Source: Eopsaltria australis
Taxonomy: Eukaryota > Chordata > Aves > Passeriformes > Petroicidae
Reading direction: 5' to 3'
Assembly (NCBI GenBank): GCA_034509425.1
Contig: JAVTVJ010001329.1
Coordinates: 1 to 64,000 of the forward strand
DNA length: 64,000 bases
This document shows, one piece after another, positions 61,223 through 64,000 of this stretch (within the stretch, counting starts at the first letter, position 1; each line of letters starts with the position of its first letter). Below the pieces are notes generated by a model, which was not told where the DNA came from, ran no database searches, and worked only from the letters and a program-made list of their open reading frames with translations. A program made the position numbers and the translations under genes.

Positions 61223-64000
61223 GTTCTTTTTCAACATACGTTAACGGAACTCATATTACAGGAAGGTATTTTTGCCTCCCATCCTTAAGAAGTTAAGAGC
61301 ATAAAGTATCACTTAAGATTTTCCAGCTGTAAGTCATGGTTAATATCTTAATAGTGTACATTTTGGAGCTACTGGACTTAGTTAGGTGTCTGTTTTCCCT
61401 CTGTTCAATCAGTGGCAGTCATACAGGCAACTCACCTAGGTAGCTAAACAGGTAGGTTGAAAAGATAATTATCTACTTCTAAGGAAAGTATCTGCTAGTG
61501 ACTATAGAGGGAGCCTAACTACTACCTAAGCCTGAGTGTCTCACTTCTGTGTAGCTCTCACGTGAGAACTTGAAGCCCACACATAGTTCCTAAACACAGT
61601 TAGATGCACAACTTGAATTGGAGGTTTTGAAAATAGAGAAAATTCATATATGGTGATTTTCAGCAAAATGACACAGATTAAGGAGAGTGTAAGAATCCAT
61701 AGCCAATGATGCTTTAGCTGAAGGGGTGTCTAACCAATCTGCCATACAGCTGAAAGACCTGTAGTCAGTAGTAACTGAAAAGTCCTGAAAGTCAGTAGTA
61801 ACACAAAGAAAACTGAAAACTGTAGATCAAGACACACCCTGGTATTCAGACAGAGATTTATACATTACGAGATTGTTCCTTTCAAGAAAAAGACTGGGGC
61901 TACATTCATGGCGAATGATGGGCATCAGTGGGAGACAGCTATCAAGGTATCTTTAAATGAAGGAATTTCTGTGTGTGAGAAGATCTGGATTTTTAGCCTG
62001 GCATCAAACAACTGCATAAATAGACCCTCTAAACATGTCATGACTATTGTGTTACTACTGATTTTTGAACATCCCATGGAGGATTAGGATTAAGCAGTTG
62101 TGCTGAAAATAAAAGATCTTGGATCATAACTTGCCAAAACATAATTTGGGATCTGGGTGATCCTGTCATGACTTAAAACACAGGTCAAGCAAAATTCTTA
62201 TTTGCAGCACAGCAACTAATTTGCAGCAGAACACATACTGTCTGAGGACTACCAGGGCAGCTCAGCCAATAGAGGTACTTCAGACTAAAAGGAGATACAA
62301 GGGGTGCATAGCACTTCTAAGAGATGGACATTCTGTGTCAAATAGCTGCATCCCAACCACTGCAAGTCTGCTGACCACAAGCATCCTGTTACCATTTCCA
62401 GCTGTACTACCAGAGTGTTATGCTCCTGAAGTACTCAGTCCTACCAGTGAGCTCTGTGTCTCAGTGATAAACTTGGCTCAGAATGGCTCCTGGTGCAAAC
62501 TGGTTTTAGTGTGTCACTGTCAGAAGGGCTAAAATAAAAGAGAATTAAGTCCCTGACCCCTTAAAATTTCCAGTTCAGCATCCCCTGGAGATCATTTCTG
62601 AAATGTTGCCACCTTGATACACTGGACACATTCATGGTCTCACAAGGCTGCCTATATTTGTGCAACACAGTTTGTAAACTCCATGGCTGCAACAAAATTA
62701 TATTCTAATATAAGTAAAACAACATTCTAGGACTCCCGCCAGGGCCATTAAGAGCTCCTCTGCTCAGTTAGTTTTGGCTTTGGACAATTACAATGAAAAT
62801 ACATGTTAACTACAGTTCTCCTACTTTCTCAAGTGTGGGAATTTTAGAGAGTACAAAAGTAAAAGGGAAAAATGTATTATTTAAAATTCTTCATATATCA
62901 ACATACATACAACATTCAAAGTAACTTTTAATGTATTTTATATTACATACTGCTTTATCTATTGAGATACATATTAATAAACTTCACAATAAACCAAAGA
63001 CACAGACACTTGAAAACTTCCTTACCACCACATCCCTCGTACTCAAAAGTCCCTTGCATGCCTGTTCCAGGCCTGAGACACAGCTCCATCAGAAATTATT
63101 CTGATGTACTATGGCCAGATCAATGGCTACATCTGTAAGAGCAATTTAATGTTCCATGCTCTAAGCTGAGACCAGCTAAGGTGTAATGACACAAATAATT
63201 TTGCTATCAAACTCACATTGCAACCAAACTGCCACTAGAGTTACCTTGCTCTTGTACAAACTGCCAAACCACTCAGAGTTTGGGAGGCATAACACATTCT
63301 AACAATTGGGCAACTCTAACAATTTAACAATGTAGAAGATCAGGATCCAGTGCCCAGCACTGTTTTATCTTCTACAAAAAACAATGGCCAGAAGATCTCT
63401 CATTCTATTCATTGGATTTCTGTAGCAATATCAGCTCTTCATTGTCATTACCCTGGTTTTATTGGCAAATTATGATCTGATTTTCTGTACCCCTGCCACT
63501 GGTGCATTCCCTGGCCTGAGCCCCACTGAAACAGCTCTGTGCTTTCAACCCAGATGAAGTGAGTACCTGGGGGAGCAAAGGAGGACCTCCTAGACTCCCA
63601 CCCTATTTGTGAATGTAGGCTTCCAATTTCTGTGATGTTGACTTGGTCCTTTCTTTGCTGCCCAGACCAAACCAGAACCCACCACAAATACACCCTGGCT
63701 AAGGTACATATCCCAAGGCTAATTTTGTACAGCTCCTTTTTCCTTTCTGGCAGTCAGATGCAGAGAACTTTTAACCACAGTTTTAAAGCTGAAACACTGC
63801 TGAAGCAAAAGAACCCAAATTGTTGAACTATGAATAACATCCAGTCCAGGTCTCATTAATGACGCTGGCAGGTGCTGATCTTGCTTCTGACCCAGTACAA
63901 AGGAGACCAGAAGTTCCATTCTTAAAAACCCTCCAATTCTTTTACTCTTAATGACAGTTCCTCTGCAAGCAGAAAAATTGCTACAGCCATGCAGACAGAC
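61223..64000. other. 2.8 kb of single-copy non-coding DNA
   Basis: AGTCAGTAGTAAC is duplicated at 61763-61775 and 61790-61802 (period 27). Between 61380 and 61530 the words gttaggtgtct, cacctaggtagc and cctaactactacctaagcc recur in both orientations and may be a relic of an ancient amniote repeat, but I cannot assign it. Nothing else is recognised up to the window edge. Confidence 0.45.

Noticed and set aside
1..64000. tRNA, rRNA, snRNA genes or CRISPR arrays
   Set aside because: I looked for conserved boxes and for regularly spaced repeats and recognised none. This was by eye, so a covariance-model search could still find a degenerate copy.

Overview
This window looks like bird nuclear DNA, and almost all of it is non-coding. 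The main evidence is a set of CR1 LINE 3' ends. They carry the avian-type tail, in which a 'ggttggaagggacct...agatcatctagtccaac' block lies next to degenerate 'tagaatcacagaat' octamers. They are few, 5'-truncated and well separated. Most of the rest is AT-rich, CpG-poor, apparently single-copy sequence, which fits the low repeat load of avian genomes. CR1 of this kind also occurs in crocodilians and turtles, so 'bird' is an inference. I cannot name the species or locus.

Layout: a compound (TTTC)n/(TTCC)n microsatellite opens the window (1-204). An isolated CpG-rich island follows (about 1868-2140). Next come a poly-C/A-rich low-complexity tract (2175-2283) and a 0.55 kb plus-strand CR1 (2509-3066). 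From about 3.1 to 26.8 kb I see only single-copy sequence with a few simple repeats. From 26.8 to 37 kb there are two short minus-strand CR1 tails (26796, 36867) and two stretches that look like non-coding regulatory DNA (28095-28370 and 28990-29480). The second has three perfect octamer motifs and lies just upstream of a perfect 20-bp palindrome (29627-29646). A duplicated hairpin pair lies at 34092-34142. A GC-rich block at about 40.89-41.41 kb resembles a solo LTR of an avian endogenous retrovirus. A 224-bp A/C-rich tract lies at 42699-42922. More CR1 copies follow at 45385 (+), 46168 (-, degenerate), 51336 (-) and 58921 (-). The last is the longest and keeps a recognisable scrap of the CR1 ORF2 C-terminus.

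I recognised no protein-coding exon, tRNA, rRNA, snRNA or CRISPR array. The open reading frames are short (184 codons at most), match no family I know, and often lie over repeats or low-complexity DNA. The window is best read as an intergenic desert or a large intron. The points most worth a second look are the lone CpG island with its adjacent G-quadruplex-capable tract, the octamer/homeodomain cluster near 29.3-29.5 kb, the duplicated hairpin at 34.1 kb, and a recurring pattern of two-copy tandem duplications with periods of 17-27 bp. I found no convincing new biological system.
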